A stretch of DNA of 64,000 nucleotides from Pseudomonadota bacterium (GCA_016125375.1 WGLU01000001.1:1-64000), one strand, 5' to 3'; counted from the first letter of the stretch, positions 17,797 to 27,946 are shown. Numbers and translations are program-made. Notes: generated by a model from the sequence alone, not told the origin.

Positions 17797-18828
17797 GTGA
17801 AAAAAATCAAAAAGCTGTTACAGCACCGTGTGTATATCTCCGTCGCCTTGTCCGATACGGGCCGGGCACGCAGCTTCAGTCCGCGCCTGGTGATGTTAAA
17901 AAGTGTGGTTGCTCTGGCCATTGCCGGTTTTGTCGGCTTTGTTGCCTACGAGAACCGTCCGCGGGATGTGGGCGCTGTCGTTGTGACCAGTTTGAGCGGC
18001 GATAGCACGGGTACCGTGAACGACCTGCGCCAGCGGCTTGCCTCGGTTGAGCAGGAAAAAAGCTTTCAGGACCAGCAGATTCAGGTTTTTGCCCAGCAGC
18101 TGGGTGTTTTGCAGGCACGTCTGGAGCGGTTTGATGCCATCAGCGAGAAGCTGTTCGATGACAAATATTTTGGCGAGTACCTCAAGGGCATGGCCGAGTT
18201 TGAACCGATTGGCAGTGTTGATATGCCTGTGGACGAACGCCCTGTGACCATTTTCGAACTGACCAACAACGTTGCCTCCCTTAAACGCCGTGCTGACGGT
18301 GTGGAGCGGATGATGGAAACCAGTCTTGACTTGTTGTCACGCACCCAGATGAACCGTGCCCAGCAGCCACATATCTGGCCCGTTGTGCATGAGCGGACAT
18401 GGATGAGCTCCCAGTATGGCTGGCGCCGCGACCCGTTTACCAAAAAGCGTGCCTGGCACGGCGGTGTGGATATTGCCGGTGGCCAAAATGCCCCGGTTGT
18501 GGCATCCAGTGAAGGGATTGTCACCTATGCGGGTTTCCGTTATGGCTATGGTCTGATGGTTGAGCTACGCCATGCTGGCGGCTTTATCACCCGCTATGCA
18601 CACCTGAACAAGGTGCTGGCCAAGAACGGTCAAAGCCTTGCAGCAGGGGAAATCTTGGGTCTGATGGGCGCCAGCGGGCGCTCAACGGGTCCGCACCTGC
18701 ACTTTGAGGTTCTGGTCGGTGATCATAAAATCGACCCCGAGCCGTTTATTAAGGGCCGGATGCAGGCTGCCCGCATGTTGGCGCGCAGCACCGGCTGGCA
18801 AGAGCAGGCCGAACTCCTGATTAAATAA
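17797..18828 (+). CDS. Membrane-anchored M23 family metallopeptidase
   Basis: A 343-residue protein with a cytoplasmic N-terminus, one membrane segment (about 31-50), a periplasmic coiled coil (about 72-115) and a C-terminal LytM/M23 domain (about 190-325). Zinc ligands are H221 and D225 in HGGVD and the HxH pair H300/H302 in GPHLHFE, so the site looks intact. M23 enzymes cut peptidoglycan cross-bridges or, with coiled coils, regulate amidases. The start is a GTG. The gene lies 22 bases before secA, a frequent pairing in proteobacteria. Confidence 0.93.
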   Translation: MKKIKKLLQHRVYISVALSDTGRARSFSPRLVMLKSVVALAIAGFVGFVAYENRPRDVGAVVVTSLSGDSTGTVNDLRQRLASVEQEKSFQDQQIQVFAQQLGVLQARLERFDAISEKLFDDKYFGEYLKGMAEFEPIGSVDMPVDERPVTIFELTNNVASLKRRADGVERMMETSLDLLSRTQMNRAQQPHIWPVVHERTWMSSQYGWRRDPFTKKRAWHGGVDIAGGQNAPVVASSEGIVTYAGFRYGYGLMVELRHAGGFITRYAHLNKVLAKNGQSLAAGEILGLMGASGRSTGPHLHFEVLVGDHKIDPEPFIKGRMQAARMLARSTGWQEQAELLIK

Positions 18829-18850
18829 CCAACCGATTGGATTTTTACCG

Positions 18851-21493
18851 ATGTTGATGTCTGTAGCGAAACGCCTGTTTGGTACGCGTAACGAGCGCTT
18901 TATCGCCTCGCTCCAGCCGACCGTGAAAAAGATTAACGAGCTTGAGCCTACCTACACGGCGATGAGTGATGACGAGCTGAAAAACCAGACAGTTCTTTTC
19001 CGGGAGCGTCTGGAAAAAGGTGCATCGCTGGATAGCCTGTTGCCCGAGGCTTTTGCCGTGGTTCGTGAAGCTGCGAAACGCACCCTTGGCGAACGTCATT
19101 ACGACGTTCAGCTGGCCGGCGGGATGATTCTGCACAAGGGTATGATTTCCGAAATGAAAACCGGTGAAGGTAAAACACTGGTCGCGACACTGGCATCGTA
19201 TCTGAATGCCTTGCCCGGCAACGGTGTGCACGTGGTGACCGTCAACGACTACCTGGCCAAGCGTGATGCTGAATGGATGGGGCAGGTACACCGTTCTCTT
19301 GGTCTGACCGTAGGCGCTATTGTTAACGATATGAGCGATGATGCCCGCCGCGAGGCCTATGCCTGTGACATTACCTATGCCACCAACAACGAGCTGGGCT
19401 TTGACTACCTGCGCGACAATATGAAGTTCTCCAGCAGCGAGATTGTCCAGCGTGCCCATGCCTACGCGATTGTGGACGAGGTGGATTCCATCCTGATTGA
19501 CGAAGCGCGGACACCGCTGATTATCTCTGGCCCGACCGAAGACCGGACAGATATGTACAAAGCCATGAATATGGTCATCCCGCGTCTGAGCAAGGAAGAC
19601 TATCATCTGGACGAGAAAGCCCGCAGCGTCAGCCTGACGGAAGAGGGCATGGACCACGCCGAAGAGATTATGCGCGAGCTGGGTATCCTGAGTGATGGCA
19701 ACCTGTACGACATCACCAACGTGACGCTGGTGCACCACCTGAATCAGGCGCTGCGTGCACATACACTGTTCAGCAAGGACAAAGACTATATTATCAAAGA
19801 TAATCAAGTAGTTATCATTGATGAGTTCACAGGACGCATGATGTCTGGCCGCCGTTATTCCGAAGGCCTCCACCAGGCTTTGGAAGCCAAAGAGAATGTA
19901 GACATCAAGAACGAGAACCAGACGCTGGCCTCGATTACATTCCAGAACTACTTCCGTATGTATGGCAAGCTGGCCGGGATGACCGGTACCGCAGATACCG
20001 AAGCAGAAGAGCTGGAAAGCATTTACGGCCTGCGCGTTGTGGTCGTGCCGACCAACCGCCCGGTTGCCCGTGCGGACGCGCCGGATATCATCTACGTAAA
20101 CGAAAAAGCCAAGTTCCGCGCGATTATCCGCGATATTCAGGATTGCGTAGAGCGTGGCCAGCCTGTGCTGGTTGGTGCGGCGTCGATTGAGAAATCGGAA
20201 CTGCTGTCGGAAGCGCTTAAGGCAGAAGGCATCAAGCACAACGTACTGAACGCCCGTTACCACGAACAGGAAGCTGAGATTATTGCGCAGGCAGGTCGTG
20301 AGGGTGCGATTACCATTGCCACCAACATGGCTGGCCGCGGTACCGACATCAAACTCGGCGGTAACCTTGAGCTGCTGCTGGCCGGTGCAGAGAGCGATGC
20401 CGATAAAGCCAAAGTTAAAGAGGCCTACAAGGCCGAGAAAGAACGCGTGATTGCCGCCGGGGGCTTGCGTGTGTTGGGTACCGAACGGAACGAATCCCGC
20501 CGCGTGGATAACCAGCTGCGTGGCCGTTCCGGCCGTCAGGGCGACGTAGGCTCCAGTATCTTCTATATCTCTATGGAAGATGACTTGATGCGCATTTTTG
20601 CCGCACCCATGCAGGGGCTCATCGACAAAATGTCCTTCCCTGAGGATGACCCGATTCAGAGCCGGATGGTCAGCGCTGCCATCGAAACCGCGCAGCGTAA
20701 GATTGAGGCCCGTAACTTTGATATTCGTAAGAACCTGCTCAAGTACGACGATGTTCTGAACGACCAGCGTAAGGTGATTTATGACCAGCGCCGCGAGATT
20801 ATGGCGTCTGAGACTGTGGACGACATCCTGCAGAACTTCCGCGCCGACATCGCCGAAGGCATTGTGAACGCCTGCATGCCGGAAGACAGCTACGCCGAGC
20901 AGTGGCTGCTGGAGCAGTTGAAGGACGAAGTGTCCCGTATCTTTAATGTAACGCCGCCGCTGGCCGACTGGGCCCACGAAGAGGGCATTACCAATGAAGA
21001 GATGATTACCCGCCTGACGGATTACGTTGAGCGCGTATTCAAGGAGAAAGAAGCCCGCTTCGGCACGGAGCTGATGCGCCGTATCGAGAAGAGCGTTCTG
21101 CTGCAAGTGCTTGACCAGCAATGGAAAGACCACCTGCTGCGCCTGGACTACCTGCGCGAGGGGATTCACCTGCGTGGCTACGCCCAGAAAAACCCGTTGA
21201 ACGAGTACAAGCGCGAAGCGTTTGTGATGTTCGAAGGGCTGCTCCGCCACATCAGTGAGGAGTCGGTGATGCTGCTCTCCCGCGTGGAAGTGCGTGAAAA
21301 TACATTCGACCCGCATGCGCTGGAAGGCGAGGTACCGGCAGCGCCTGCGCTTGGCGACCCGACAGACGGCACCAATCCCTATGCAGATATGGACATTGGC
21401 CGCAACGACCCATGCCCCTGTGGCAGCGGGAAACGGTATAAACATTGCCATGGCGCGCTTTCGTCCGCTATTGGCGCGGAGGCAAGCAAATGA
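18851..21493 (+). CDS. secA: Preprotein translocase ATPase SecA
   Basis: An 880-residue SecA of standard size. Walker A is in [14 protein letters not shown] near residue 100, the Walker B region is [20 protein letters not shown] near 210, helicase motif residues are in [15 protein letters not shown], and the C-terminal zinc site is [14 protein letters not shown]. SecA drives unfolded preproteins through SecYEG. The stop overlaps the mutT start by four bases (ATGA), and the M23 gene lies upstream. Confidence 0.98.
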   Translation: MLMSVAKRLFGTRNERFIASLQPTVKKINELEPTYTAMSDDELKNQTVLFRERLEKGASLDSLLPEAFAVVREAAKRTLGERHYDVQLAGGMILHKGMISEMKTGEGKTLVATLASYLNALPGNGVHVVTVNDYLAKRDAEWMGQVHRSLGLTVGAIVNDMSDDARREAYACDITYATNNELGFDYLRDNMKFSSSEIVQRAHAYAIVDEVDSILIDEARTPLIISGPTEDRTDMYKAMNMVIPRLSKEDYHLDEKARSVSLTEEGMDHAEEIMRELGILSDGNLYDITNVTLVHHLNQALRAHTLFSKDKDYIIKDNQVVIIDEFTGRMMSGRRYSEGLHQALEAKENVDIKNENQTLASITFQNYFRMYGKLAGMTGTADTEAEELESIYGLRVVVVPTNRPVARADAPDIIYVNEKAKFRAIIRDIQDCVERGQPVLVGAASIEKSELLSEALKAEGIKHNVLNARYHEQEAEIIAQAGREGAITIATNMAGRGTDIKLGGNLELLLAGAESDADKAKVKEAYKAEKERVIAAGGLRVLGTERNESRRVDNQLRGRSGRQGDVGSSIFYISMEDDLMRIFAAPMQGLIDKMSFPEDDPIQSRMVSAAIETAQRKIEARNFDIRKNLLKYDDVLNDQRKVIYDQRREIMASETVDDILQNFRADIAEGIVNACMPEDSYAEQWLLEQLKDEVSRIFNVTPPLADWAHEEGITNEEMITRLTDYVERVFKEKEARFGTELMRRIEKSVLLQVLDQQWKDHLLRLDYLREGIHLRGYAQKNPLNEYKREAFVMFEGLLRHISEESVMLLSRVEVRENTFDPHALEGEVPAAPALGDPTDGTNPYADMDIGRNDPCPCGSGKRYKHCHGALSSAIGAEASK

Positions 21494-21903
21494 CCGCTAA
21501 AAAAGTTGTGTACTGCGCTGCGATGGTACTGGAGAACGACGAGGGTGAAATCCTGCTGGCCCAGCGCCCCAAGGGTAAATCCTTTGAGGGGATGTGGGAG
21601 TTCCCGGGCGGTAAAATCGAATCCGGCGAAACACCCGAGGCCGCGCTGGTTCGCGAAGCGGAAGAGGAACTGGGTATTGTCCTGAATCCCGAGCGTCTGC
21701 TGCCGCTGCATTTTGTTTCCCACGCTTATGATGATTTCCATCTGGTGATGATGGTCTACCACGCCATCAGTTGGCTGGGTGATCTGGATGCCAAGGAAGG
21801 GCAAACACTGCGCTGGGTCGCACGTGAGGACATGGCCGATTACATCGACAAGACGCCGCCTGCCGACATCCCCCTGATGGAACTTTTGGCAGAAGTCGCC
21901 TGA
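21490..21903 (+). CDS. mutT: 8-oxo-dGTP diphosphatase MutT (Nudix)
   Basis: A 137-residue Nudix hydrolase. The Nudix box begins at [14 protein letters not shown] and ends REAEEELGI, with the full glutamate set. Upstream [11 protein letters not shown] is typical of MutT, which removes 8-oxo-dGTP from the nucleotide pool. The start overlaps the secA stop (ATGA). The order secA-mutT is characteristic of gamma- and betaproteobacteria. Confidence 0.92.
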   Translation: MTAKKVVYCAAMVLENDEGEILLAQRPKGKSFEGMWEFPGGKIESGETPEAALVREAEEELGIVLNPERLLPLHFVSHAYDDFHLVMMVYHAISWLGDLDAKEGQTLRWVAREDMADYIDKTPPADIPLMELLAEVA

Positions 21904-22012
21904 TTTTTGGCGCTTCCCGGGTTGATTTGTCCGGGTACATCCCCACATGGGTGGGAGTATTTCTGACCTTCTTTGCTTTTTGACAGCACAACCTGCAAAA
22001 GGTGTACTCCCC

Positions 22013-22360
22013 ATGTCAGCCTTCGACGACGAGATGAAAGCCATCCGTGACGCGAACGTTGCGGACAAGAAAACCCAGGCCAATGCGGCCATCGACCAGA
22101 TCTGCAAGACCTACCAGAGCGACCTGAAAGCCGCCCTTGCGGCCCGCAAAGGCAACGTGACCGATGCCGAGGTCCGCTATCAGGTGGTCGGTGCCGTGGT
22201 CGGCAGCACGCTGAGCTACACGCCGGAGCATCTGGAAGCCTACGGGCGGCTGAAAGCCGATGCCACGGCCACCAGCCAGAACATCACGGTCAGCTGGGAC
22301 CAGGGCAACGACAAGGACGGCGTGTTCTGCCTGAACATCATCGTCCGCTATCGCGGATAA
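22013..22360 (+). CDS. Uncharacterised small protein (dispersed high-GC unit)
   Basis: A 115-residue protein of unknown function. The first 60 residues are predicted helical and charged, and the second half contains SWDQGNDKDGVFCLNIIVRY, suggesting a small alpha/beta fold. No signal peptide is seen. AAGGTG lies nine bases before the ATG, and the leader is pyrimidine-rich (CTTCTTTGCTTTTT). Third positions are almost all G or C, in contrast with mutT just upstream. A strong terminator follows ten bases after the stop. Confidence 0.82.
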   Translation: MSAFDDEMKAIRDANVADKKTQANAAIDQICKTYQSDLKAALAARKGNVTDAEVRYQVVGAVVGSTLSYTPEHLEAYGRLKADATATSQNITVSWDQGNDKDGVFCLNIIVRYRG

Positions 22361-22369
22361 CGAATGCAA

Positions 22370-22397
22370 AAAACCCCCGCCATTTGGCGGGGGTTTT
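22370..22397. terminator. Bidirectional terminator between convergent units
   Basis: A 12-base-pair stem, AAAACCCCCGCC (22370-22381) with GGCGGGGGTTTT (22386-22397), loop ATTT. A and T runs on the two sides let it serve both the plus-strand gene ending at 22360 and the minus-strand gene ending at 22402. Confidence 0.9.
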
Positions 22398-22401
22398 CGC
22401 G

Positions 22402-22791
22402 TTATTCGGGCTGTGCTTTCTGCGGAGCGACCACCAGCTTGGCGGGCAGCTCGGCGAAGAACATCATGGCCCAGACTTCGGGTACCAGTGATTCCTGGAA
22501 GCCGTGCACCCAGAACCCGAGCGCGGCCTGCTGGCCGTATTGCGGGTTGAGGGGGAACTTCTCCCAGTTGCGTTCGTACTCCAGCTTGACGGTGCCTTCC
22601 CAGACGACCGTCTTGCCGTCGAAACCGTAGACGGTCAGGTGGTCACCGTCCTTGAGGCAGTGGAGGCCGTCGTAGGTGCGCTTGCCGTCGGGCGTTTGCA
22701 GGCTGGTGTCGTAGAACGACCAGATGACGCCCTCGGTGCCGGTTTCCCAGAAGGCTTCCAGCACGCCGCTCAGGATGATTTTATCGCTCAT
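22402..22791 (-). CDS. Uncharacterised protein (dispersed high-GC unit)
   Basis: A 129-residue protein rich in aromatic residues (AFWETGTEGVIWSFYD, then WVHGF and EVWAMMFF), probably beta-rich and soluble, with no recognised family. AAGGGAG just upstream supports the start at 22791. It is 11 bases downstream of the thermonuclease gene and shares its promoter. GC-rich third positions place both in the same compositional class. Confidence 0.82.
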   Translation of the reverse strand: MSDKIILSGVLEAFWETGTEGVIWSFYDTSLQTPDGKRTYDGLHCLKDGDHLTVYGFDGKTVVWEGTVKLEYERNWEKFPLNPQYGQQAALGFWVHGFQESLVPEVWAMMFFAELPAKLVVAPQKAQPE

Positions 22792-22802
22792 GGTTGTCTC
22801 CC

Positions 22803-23264
22803 TTACTGCTGACCCGTGCACCAGGGCTCGCGCTTGCCGCCGTCGTAGGGGCGGGCAAGTCCGGCAGCGATGAGCAGGTCGGCCAGCGATTGACCGTCGG
22901 TGGTATAGGCGTCGGCGAGGACGCGGCCGGCGTACTTGTCATGCCGGATGTTTTTCAGCACCACATGGGTGCCGGCATTGGCGATGGTCAGGGCCTTGGC
23001 CTCTTGGGCCTTGTCCTTCTCGAACTGGCACTTGCCCCGGATTTCCGGCGCGTCCAGTCCCATCAGGCGCACGCTGACGTGCATCACCACGCCCGGCCAC
23101 GGATAGGCCAGCACGGTGAAGGTATCGCCGTCGTAGACGCTGACCACATCGGCCTGTACCGGACCGCTGATGACGGTCGGCATGTGGATGGGGTCATCGG
23201 CACGGGCAGTGCCAACGCCGAGAACGGAAAAAATCAACAACAGAGCCACGAGAGTACGTTTCAT
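22803..23264 (-). CDS. Secreted thermonuclease-family nuclease (SNase-like)
   Basis: A 153-residue protein with a signal peptide (about 1-23, cleavage after TARA). The SNase fold is shown by VVSVYDGDTFTV, RLMGLDAPEIRG and the HDKYAGRVLADAY segment, which match the calcium-ligand, catalytic arginine and second-arginine regions of staphylococcal nuclease. It should cleave DNA or RNA outside the cytoplasm. Six cysteine-free core strands end in a short W-C tail. It is the first gene of a two-gene unit with its own promoter and the TTCCCGTTTTGC leader element. Confidence 0.88.
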   Translation of the reverse strand: MKRTLVALLLIFSVLGVGTARADDPIHMPTVISGPVQADVVSVYDGDTFTVLAYPWPGVVMHVSVRLMGLDAPEIRGKCQFEKDKAQEAKALTIANAGTHVVLKNIRHDKYAGRVLADAYTTDGQSLADLLIAAGLARPYDGGKREPWCTGQQ

Positions 23265-23291
23265 GTTTGAAACCTCGGGGGGTGATATAAA

Positions 23292-23303
23292 GCAAAACGG
23301 GAA
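23292..23303 (-). promoter_or_regulatory. Leader element, variant TTCCCGTTTTGC
   Basis: Read on the minus strand this 12-mer differs by one base from TTCCCGTTTCGC, which is found exactly in the leaders at 47422-47433 and 61456-61467. It lies 28 bases before the thermonuclease start codon, inside a pyrimidine-rich leader. Function unknown. Confidence 0.5.
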
Positions 23304-23328
23304 GGGAAGTGAGGAAACTTAAGGCCGA

Positions 23329-23362
23329 CTTATAGCAGCCGCTTGCCGTTGCTGCAAGCGCT
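23329..23362 (-). promoter_or_regulatory. Promoter of the thermonuclease unit
   Basis: On the minus strand: AGCGCTTGCAG (-35 TTGCAG at 23352-23357), 17-base spacer, TATAAG (23329-23334). It abuts the stop codon of the upstream EEP-family gene. The 11-mer is identical to the one at 14644-14654. Confidence 0.65.
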
Positions 23363-24195
23363 TAGAGTTTAGCCTCGATAAGCAGGGGATAGTGATCGGA
23401 CCCGCAGCGTGTGCTGAGGATTTGTGTGTTCTGCAACGGCACGTCTGACGGCGTGAGGATGTAATCCAACTGGATGTTGAGCATCTGGTGGGTGCGCTTG
23501 CCGGAGAACGGGTTGGTCAAATGGTGCGCTGCCATCATCTGTTCGATGTGTCGGCGCTCGTGGATGAGGTAATCCCTGGATGTATAGCCGTAGTACCAGC
23601 CCCATGACGGGTTGACGAGTGGTCCGCCAAAGCTGTTGAAGTCACCGCAGACGAAGTTTTTACGGTCGGCGGCCAGATACTTCCGTAGGTAATCCAACTC
23701 GGCCAAACGAAAGGATGGCGGTACCTTGAGGGGCAGGTGCACATTGAAAACACGGATAGGCTGGCCGTTCAGCATGAGGTCGACAAAGTGGAACTCTTTC
23801 CCCTCGCATTTGCCGGACCATTTGGCCGCACGGGAGGTTGCCGGCGGGCTGCCATGCTCGACGCGTGTATGGGTCTCCAGCGGGTGTTTGGACAGGATGA
23901 CCAACTGGGTTTCCATCCGCTTTTTGTGGGGTTCAAACTCGCGGCAGGTCACCATGTGGGGCATGGTGCCTTCGAGCAGGGGCAGGGCGGTAAGGGGAAC
24001 TTCCTGCAGGCAGAGCACGTCTGCATTCAGACTACGCACAAAATCCGCCAGTTTGTCGAGGTGGCGGTTACGGCGGTAGATGTTCCAGGTAATCAGCTTC
24101 ACGGCTTTTTTGCTGTCTGCTTTTTGCGTTGTTGAAGAGGGATTTTTTATTGTTTTTTGCGCCGCCGTCAAGGCGATTCGGTTATAATCCTCCAT
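23362..24195 (-). CDS. Endonuclease/exonuclease/phosphatase (EEP) family protein
   Basis: A 277-residue cytoplasmic protein. The EEP catalytic markers appear in order: ITWNIYRRN, LCLQEV, VFNVHLPL, CGDFNS, IQLDYIL and GSDHYPLLI, so metal and catalytic residues look complete. The family includes exonuclease III, sphingomyelinases and inositol phosphatases; the substrate here cannot be told. The basic N-terminal 35 residues are not part of the domain, so a later start is possible. It is divergent from gltX. Confidence 0.88.
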   Translation of the reverse strand: MEDYNRIALTAAQKTIKNPSSTTQKADSKKAVKLITWNIYRRNRHLDKLADFVRSLNADVLCLQEVPLTALPLLEGTMPHMVTCREFEPHKKRMETQLVILSKHPLETHTRVEHGSPPATSRAAKWSGKCEGKEFHFVDLMLNGQPIRVFNVHLPLKVPPSFRLAELDYLRKYLAADRKNFVCGDFNSFGGPLVNPSWGWYYGYTSRDYLIHERRHIEQMMAAHHLTNPFSGKRTHQMLNIQLDYILTPSDVPLQNTQILSTRCGSDHYPLLIEAKL

Positions 24196-24202
24196 CTGGG
24201 GC

Positions 24203-24230
24203 TTGCTTTCTGTCGCGTACGGCGGATAAT
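24203..24230 (+). promoter_or_regulatory. Promoter upstream of gltX
   Basis: TTGCTT (24203-24208), 16-base spacer, GATAAT (24225-24230), 60 bases before the gltX start, in the divergent gap with the EEP gene. Confidence 0.5.
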
Positions 24231-24289
24231 GGCCGCTGTTTTGTTGGCGTTATGCCTGCGTTTCTAACCAATAGATTGAAGTGATTTTT

Positions 24290-25690
24290 ATGACTGTCCG
24301 GGTTCGTTTTGCACCTAGTCCCACAGGGAAGCTGCACGTTGGTAACGTGCGTACAGCGTTGATGAATGTTCTGTTCGCCCGCAAAGAGGGCGGGACGTTC
24401 GTGCTGCGCTTTGAAGATACCGACCTCGAGCGCGAGGTGCCGGGTGCAGAGCAGAATATGATTGAGGCACTGGACTGGCTGGGCATGACCCCCGACGAGT
24501 CCCCATACCACGGCGGCGATTTTGGCCCGTACCGCACCCGTGAGCGTGCCGCCCGCGGCGACTATGCCGCCGCCATGAAAAAACTGCAGGATAAGGGACT
24601 GGCCTACGAGTGCTTTATGAGCAAGGAAGAACTGGACCTGCTGCGTAAAATCCAGACCAGTCGCGGCCTGCCACCGGGGTATGACAACCGCCACCGCACC
24701 CTGTCGGACGGGGAGAAGGCAAAATACCGTGCGGAAGGGCGTGAGCCGGTTATCCGCTTTAAGCTGCCGGACGACGCCACCATCGAGTTTACCGATCTGG
24801 TACGCGGCATCGTGCGCTATGAAACAAAGAACCTCGGCGGTGACCCTGTCATCATCCGCTCCAACGGCATCCCGATGTTCACCTTCGGCGGGGCTGTGGA
24901 CGATATTAACCAGAACATCACCCACGTTGTCCGTGGCGAGGATCACGTCACCAATACGGCGCTGCAAGTCGCGCTGTTCCAGGCCCTGGATGCGGAAGTG
25001 CCCAAGTTTGCGCACCTGCCGCTCCTGCGGGACAGTGATGGCGGCAAATTGTCCAAACGCTTGGACGGCCTGTCTGTTGCCAGCCTCAAGGCAGAAGGGT
25101 ACACCCCGCAGGCTGTCGTATCCTTCCTCAGCGTCTTGGGGACCGGTCACGCCCCTGAACTGAAACCGTTGGCGGAACTGGCAAGAACCTTTGATTTTGG
25201 CAACATCGGCCGCGCGCCCGTGCGCTTTGACATGGAGCAGGTAGACCGCTTGAACGCGCTCTTCCTGAACGAGATGAACTGGTCCGATGTGAAAAGACTG
25301 GCCGAGCCGTTCGTGAAGGATTTCGGCATGTCGGACAATGAACTGGCCAACTTCTGGGAAGCGGTCAAGTTCAACATTGCCAAACTGGACGAATTGAAAC
25401 TCCAGCATGACATCTGCTTTGGCAATCCGCCCAAGGCGGAGCTGTCGGCAGAGGATGTGGCCTATGTGGTTGCGGCAGAAGAAGTGCTGCCTAAGGGCCC
25501 CTATACGGCCAATACATGGAACGACTGGGTAAACAGCATCAAGTCCCACACAGGCCGTAAAGGTAAAGCACTGTTTATGCCGCTGCGCCTTGCCCTGACG
25601 GGAATGGATCATGGCCCCGAGCTGGGCAACCTGCTGCCGGTGATGGGTGAGGACAAGGTGCGTCAGCGCTTGCGTCAAAATGCTAAATAG
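24290..25690 (+). CDS. gltX: Glutamate--tRNA ligase
   Basis: A 466-residue class I aminoacyl-tRNA synthetase. The HIGH motif is in FAPSPTGKLHVGNVRTAL and the KMSKS equivalent is KLSKRLDG, which is common in alphaproteobacterial GltX. The catalytic half also shows VRGEDHVTNT. It charges tRNA-Glu, and in bacteria lacking GlnRS also tRNA-Gln; which applies cannot be told. The ATG at 24290 is chosen over a GTG three codons upstream because MTVRVRFAPSPTG is the usual N-terminus. Confidence 0.96.
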   Translation: MTVRVRFAPSPTGKLHVGNVRTALMNVLFARKEGGTFVLRFEDTDLEREVPGAEQNMIEALDWLGMTPDESPYHGGDFGPYRTRERAARGDYAAAMKKLQDKGLAYECFMSKEELDLLRKIQTSRGLPPGYDNRHRTLSDGEKAKYRAEGREPVIRFKLPDDATIEFTDLVRGIVRYETKNLGGDPVIIRSNGIPMFTFGGAVDDINQNITHVVRGEDHVTNTALQVALFQALDAEVPKFAHLPLLRDSDGGKLSKRLDGLSVASLKAEGYTPQAVVSFLSVLGTGHAPELKPLAELARTFDFGNIGRAPVRFDMEQVDRLNALFLNEMNWSDVKRLAEPFVKDFGMSDNELANFWEAVKFNIAKLDELKLQHDICFGNPPKAELSAEDVAYVVAAEEVLPKGPYTANTWNDWVNSIKSHTGRKGKALFMPLRLALTGMDHGPELGNLLPVMGEDKVRQRLRQNAK

Positions 25691-25723
25691 CCAAGAATAA
25701 AAGAAAAACAAGGGCAGTCTGTT

Positions 25724-26425
25724 ATGCGTAATTTCCTGATTGTTGGCGGCAGCCGCGGTATTGGCAACAGCCTTGGGGCGGTTCTGCCCGAGCAGGGAGA
25801 TACGGTCTGGATTGTCTCGCGTACCCAGCCGCAGTGCATGAACCGTCCGGATGGTGTGACCCGCCATTGGATTCAGGGCGATGTGACCGACTTGGCGTTG
25901 GCGAAAAAGCTGGATGCGGAGATTGGCCGTCAGAAGCTCGACGTGCTTATTTATAACGCCGGCATTTGGGAGGAATCTCCCTTCGGTCAGCTGACGCCGG
26001 AGCGTATTGCCCGCATTGTCACTGTCAACCTGACGGCCATGTTGGTGATTGTACAGGCGCTGATGGTGCAGCTTAAGGGCGCACCCAAAGCCAACGTGAT
26101 TCTGGTCGGCTCCACATCCGGCCTGCCGCACCGCCACAGCTCGGCTGTGGTCTACGATGCCTCTAAAAACGGTATGCGCGGCGCAGCCCATACCCTGCGG
26201 GAGATTTTCCGCGGCACCAACGTGGGCGTGACCTACTTTGCACCGGGCGCCGTGGCTGCCGAAGTGCATGTAGAAGACGGCCCGCAGGCCGCCTTGACCA
26301 AGCATCAGGGCCGACGCATGCCTGTGCAGGACGTTGTGGACGTGCTGCGATGTATCCTGTCTCTCTCCCCGGCGGCACTGGTGAAAGAAGTCATCATGCC
26401 CGCTTTGAACGATAAGGATATTTGA
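25724..26425 (+). CDS. Short-chain dehydrogenase/reductase (SDR)
   Basis: A 233-residue SDR. The NAD(P)-binding motif is GGSRGIGNSLG at residues 8-18, the catalytic pair is in VVYDASKNG (YxxxK), the serine is in GSTSG and an YNAGIWE segment matches the NNAG motif. Substrate unknown. It lies between gltX (33 bases) and cysS (29 bases) in the same direction and may be cotranscribed. Confidence 0.92.
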   Translation: MRNFLIVGGSRGIGNSLGAVLPEQGDTVWIVSRTQPQCMNRPDGVTRHWIQGDVTDLALAKKLDAEIGRQKLDVLIYNAGIWEESPFGQLTPERIARIVTVNLTAMLVIVQALMVQLKGAPKANVILVGSTSGLPHRHSSAVVYDASKNGMRGAAHTLREIFRGTNVGVTYFAPGAVAAEVHVEDGPQAALTKHQGRRMPVQDVVDVLRCILSLSPAALVKEVIMPALNDKDI

Positions 26426-26454
26426 CGATTTTTTAAGAGAGAGATTGTAAGGTT

Positions 26455-27879
26455 ATGACAGTTCAGCCCTTCAAGCTGTACAACACCCTGAGCCGCAGCG
26501 TAGAACCCGTAACCCCCATCAAGTCAGGTCATATCGGTATGTATGTGTGCGGCGTCACGCCGTACGACCACAGCCACATCGGCCATGGCCGCGTTTACGT
26601 TGTGTACGATACGTTGCTGCGTTTTTTGCGCACGGGTGGCTGGCAGGTAAAGTACGTCCGTAACTATACCGACGTGGATGATAAAATCATCAACCGCTCC
26701 CGCGAACTGGGCGAAGAACCGGATGTGCTGGCCAACACGTACATCAACAGCTATCAGGCGGATATGGCGTCGCTGAATGTTACGCCACCGGATGTTGAAC
26801 CGCGGGTGACCACCCACATCCAGCCGATTATCGCGCTGATTAAAAAGCTGGAAGAAAAGGGCATTGCCTATCAGGCCAAAGGGGACATGCTCTATGATGT
26901 AAGCAAGTTTGCGACGTACGGCAAACTGTCGCAAAAACCTCTGGATGACCTGATTGCCGGTGCGCGTGTTGCGGTAGATGCAACCAAGCGTAATCCGGGT
27001 GACTTTGCCCTGTGGAAGGCTGCCAAACCCGGGGAGCCTGCATGGGATGCCCCATGGGGTAAGGGGCGGCCTGGCTGGCATATCGAGTGCTCGGCCATGT
27101 CTGCCACGCACCTTGGCGAAACCTTTGATATTCATGGCGGCGGGATGGATTTGACCTTCCCCCACCACGAAAACGAAATCGCCCAAAGCGAGGGCGCACA
27201 CGGTTGCAAGATGGTCAACCACTGGATGCACGTGGCGTTTTTGCAGGTTAACCGGGAGAAGATGTCCAAGTCACTTGGGAACTTCAGCACCATCAAGGAT
27301 GTGCTGGGGCAAGTCAGTGGCGAGGCGTTGCGTCTGTACTATCTGCAAACCCACTACCGCCATCCGCTGGACTTTGCGCCGGATGCCCTCAAGAGCGCTG
27401 AAAAGCAGCTTGAGCGTATGTATATGACACTGGCTAAGGCGGCAGATGCACGCTTGCCGAAAGGTGAAGCTGCACGCGAAAGCGGGTATGCGGCTCAGTT
27501 TACCGAGTCGCTTGCCGACGACCTGAACACCCCTAAAGCGCTGGCCGCACTTTCGGGCGTGCAGACGGCTTTGAATAAGGCGCTGGAGGCTGGCGAGCTG
27601 CAAGCAGCTGCCGACCTGCTGGCTGTATTCAGGCAACTGGGCGCTGTCTTTGGCCTGATGACCTACGACCCGCAGGCGTACCTGCAAGGGGAGCAGGGCG
27701 TGCCGAAGAACACAGACAATGGCTTGGCACCTGACACTGTTGAGGCGCTGATTGCCGACCGCACTGCCGCACGGGAACGCCGCGACTTTGCCGAGGCGGA
27801 CCGCATCCGTGATGTGCTGACTGCCCAAGGGATTGTACTGGACGACACCAAAGCTGGCACAACCTGGCGGCGCGCGTAG
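26455..27879 (+). CDS. cysS: Cysteine--tRNA ligase
   Basis: A 474-residue class I synthetase. MYVCGVTPYDHSHIGHGR carries the first zinc cysteine and the HIGH motif, IECSAMS the second cysteine, FPHHENEIAQSEG the remaining ligands, and KMSKSLGNF the KMSKS loop. The C-terminal helical domain ends in RDFAEADRIRDVL, which is the family pattern. A strong terminator follows. Confidence 0.97.
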   Translation: MTVQPFKLYNTLSRSVEPVTPIKSGHIGMYVCGVTPYDHSHIGHGRVYVVYDTLLRFLRTGGWQVKYVRNYTDVDDKIINRSRELGEEPDVLANTYINSYQADMASLNVTPPDVEPRVTTHIQPIIALIKKLEEKGIAYQAKGDMLYDVSKFATYGKLSQKPLDDLIAGARVAVDATKRNPGDFALWKAAKPGEPAWDAPWGKGRPGWHIECSAMSATHLGETFDIHGGGMDLTFPHHENEIAQSEGAHGCKMVNHWMHVAFLQVNREKMSKSLGNFSTIKDVLGQVSGEALRLYYLQTHYRHPLDFAPDALKSAEKQLERMYMTLAKAADARLPKGEAARESGYAAQFTESLADDLNTPKALAALSGVQTALNKALEAGELQAAADLLAVFRQLGAVFGLMTYDPQAYLQGEQGVPKNTDNGLAPDTVEALIADRTAARERRDFAEADRIRDVLTAQGIVLDDTKAGTTWRRA

Positions 27880-27899
27880 CCTGCTACTCCAAAAAGAAC

Positions 27900-27927
27900 A
27901 AGCCCCGCACAACTGTGCGGGGCTTTT
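27900..27927. terminator. Terminator after cysS
   Basis: AAGCCCCGCAC (27900-27910) pairs with GTGCGGGGCTT (27915-27925), loop AACT, then T residues. It lies between cysS and a convergent minus-strand gene; A residues on the left mean it can serve both. Confidence 0.9.
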
Positions 27928-27946
27928 ATCTGCGATTGGTCATGAC

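Noticed and set aside
18845-21451. An 868-codon open frame antisense to secA
   Set aside because: It mirrors secA almost codon for codon; its translation is rich in His, Gln and Phe with no domain, and it arises because secA avoids the codons that would give stops on the other strand.
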